6,091 bases of DNA from an uncultured Burkholderiales bacterium (GTDB lineage: Bacteria > Pseudomonadota > Gammaproteobacteria > Burkholderiales > Burkholderiaceae_D): the NCBI GenBank assembly GCA_937872165.1, contig CALMOR010000239.1, forward strand, positions 11,419-17,509, read 5' to 3'. How positions within the stretch are numbered: the stretch's first letter is position 1; each line of letters starts with the position of its first letter. The notes below the pieces were generated by a model. That model did not search any database and had not been told where the DNA came from. It saw nothing but the letters and a program-made list of their open reading frames with translations. A program made the position numbers and the translations under genes. Below, one piece after another: positions 6,036 to 6,091 of the stretch.

Positions 6036-6091
6036 GCTGATAACGCAGGTTTGGTGCCGTCAGCTGATAACGCAGGTTTGGTGCCGTCAGC
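6036..6091. repeat. Two identical 27-bp tandem repeats at the window end
   Basis: A unit starting GCTGATAACGCAGG and ending TGGTGCCGTCA occurs at 6036-6062 and again at 6063-6089 with no mismatch and no spacer. The final GC at 6090-6091 matches the start of a third copy, so the array may continue past the window. The unit begins GCTGA, and its end plus the next two bases reads TCAGC, so each junction makes the palindrome TCAGCTGA. Twenty-seven is a multiple of three, and the array is open in two frames on each strand. Confidence 0.9.

Noticed and set aside
6036..6091. CRISPR array
   Set aside because: The repeat copies abut directly with no spacers, and no cas gene is present.

Overview
This is a G+C-rich bacterial window with a Gram-negative flavour: many codons end in G or C, Shine-Dalgarno signals are usable, and the largest protein looks like an inner-membrane protein with a Cys-rich extracytoplasmic end. 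A proteobacterium is the most likely source. I infer this from composition and gene types only and cannot name a genus.

Layout. Positions 1-73 (+) hold the last 23 codons of a CGNR-type zinc-finger protein, cut by the window edge. It converges on a very large minus-strand gene (103-4203) for a 1366-residue patatin-like phospholipase/acylhydrolase. Only 29 bp separate the two stop codons, and a 10-bp perfect stem overlaps the CGNR stop. In the patatin protein, about 600 residues that include some eight membrane segments separate the catalytic Ser72 from Asp675. A probable ninth membrane segment is followed by a Cys-rich C-terminal region. Upstream of it is a 561-bp gap (4204-4764) that I read as non-coding; it holds an 18-bp perfect palindrome and several strong hairpins. 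Next is a complete minus-strand GNAT acetyltransferase gene (4765-5289). The remaining 0.8 kb (5290-6091) has no confident gene. It holds a coding-like stretch interrupted by a TAG in the acetyltransferase frame, a possible small acidic protein, and two identical 27-bp tandem repeats at the window end.

How the genes relate. The phospholipase and the acetyltransferase point the same way, but the 561-bp structured gap argues against a tight operon. Nothing in the window links the three gene products in one pathway. The most unusual items are the membrane-split patatin with its Cys-rich tail, the hairpin-dense gap upstream of it, and the terminal tandem repeat.
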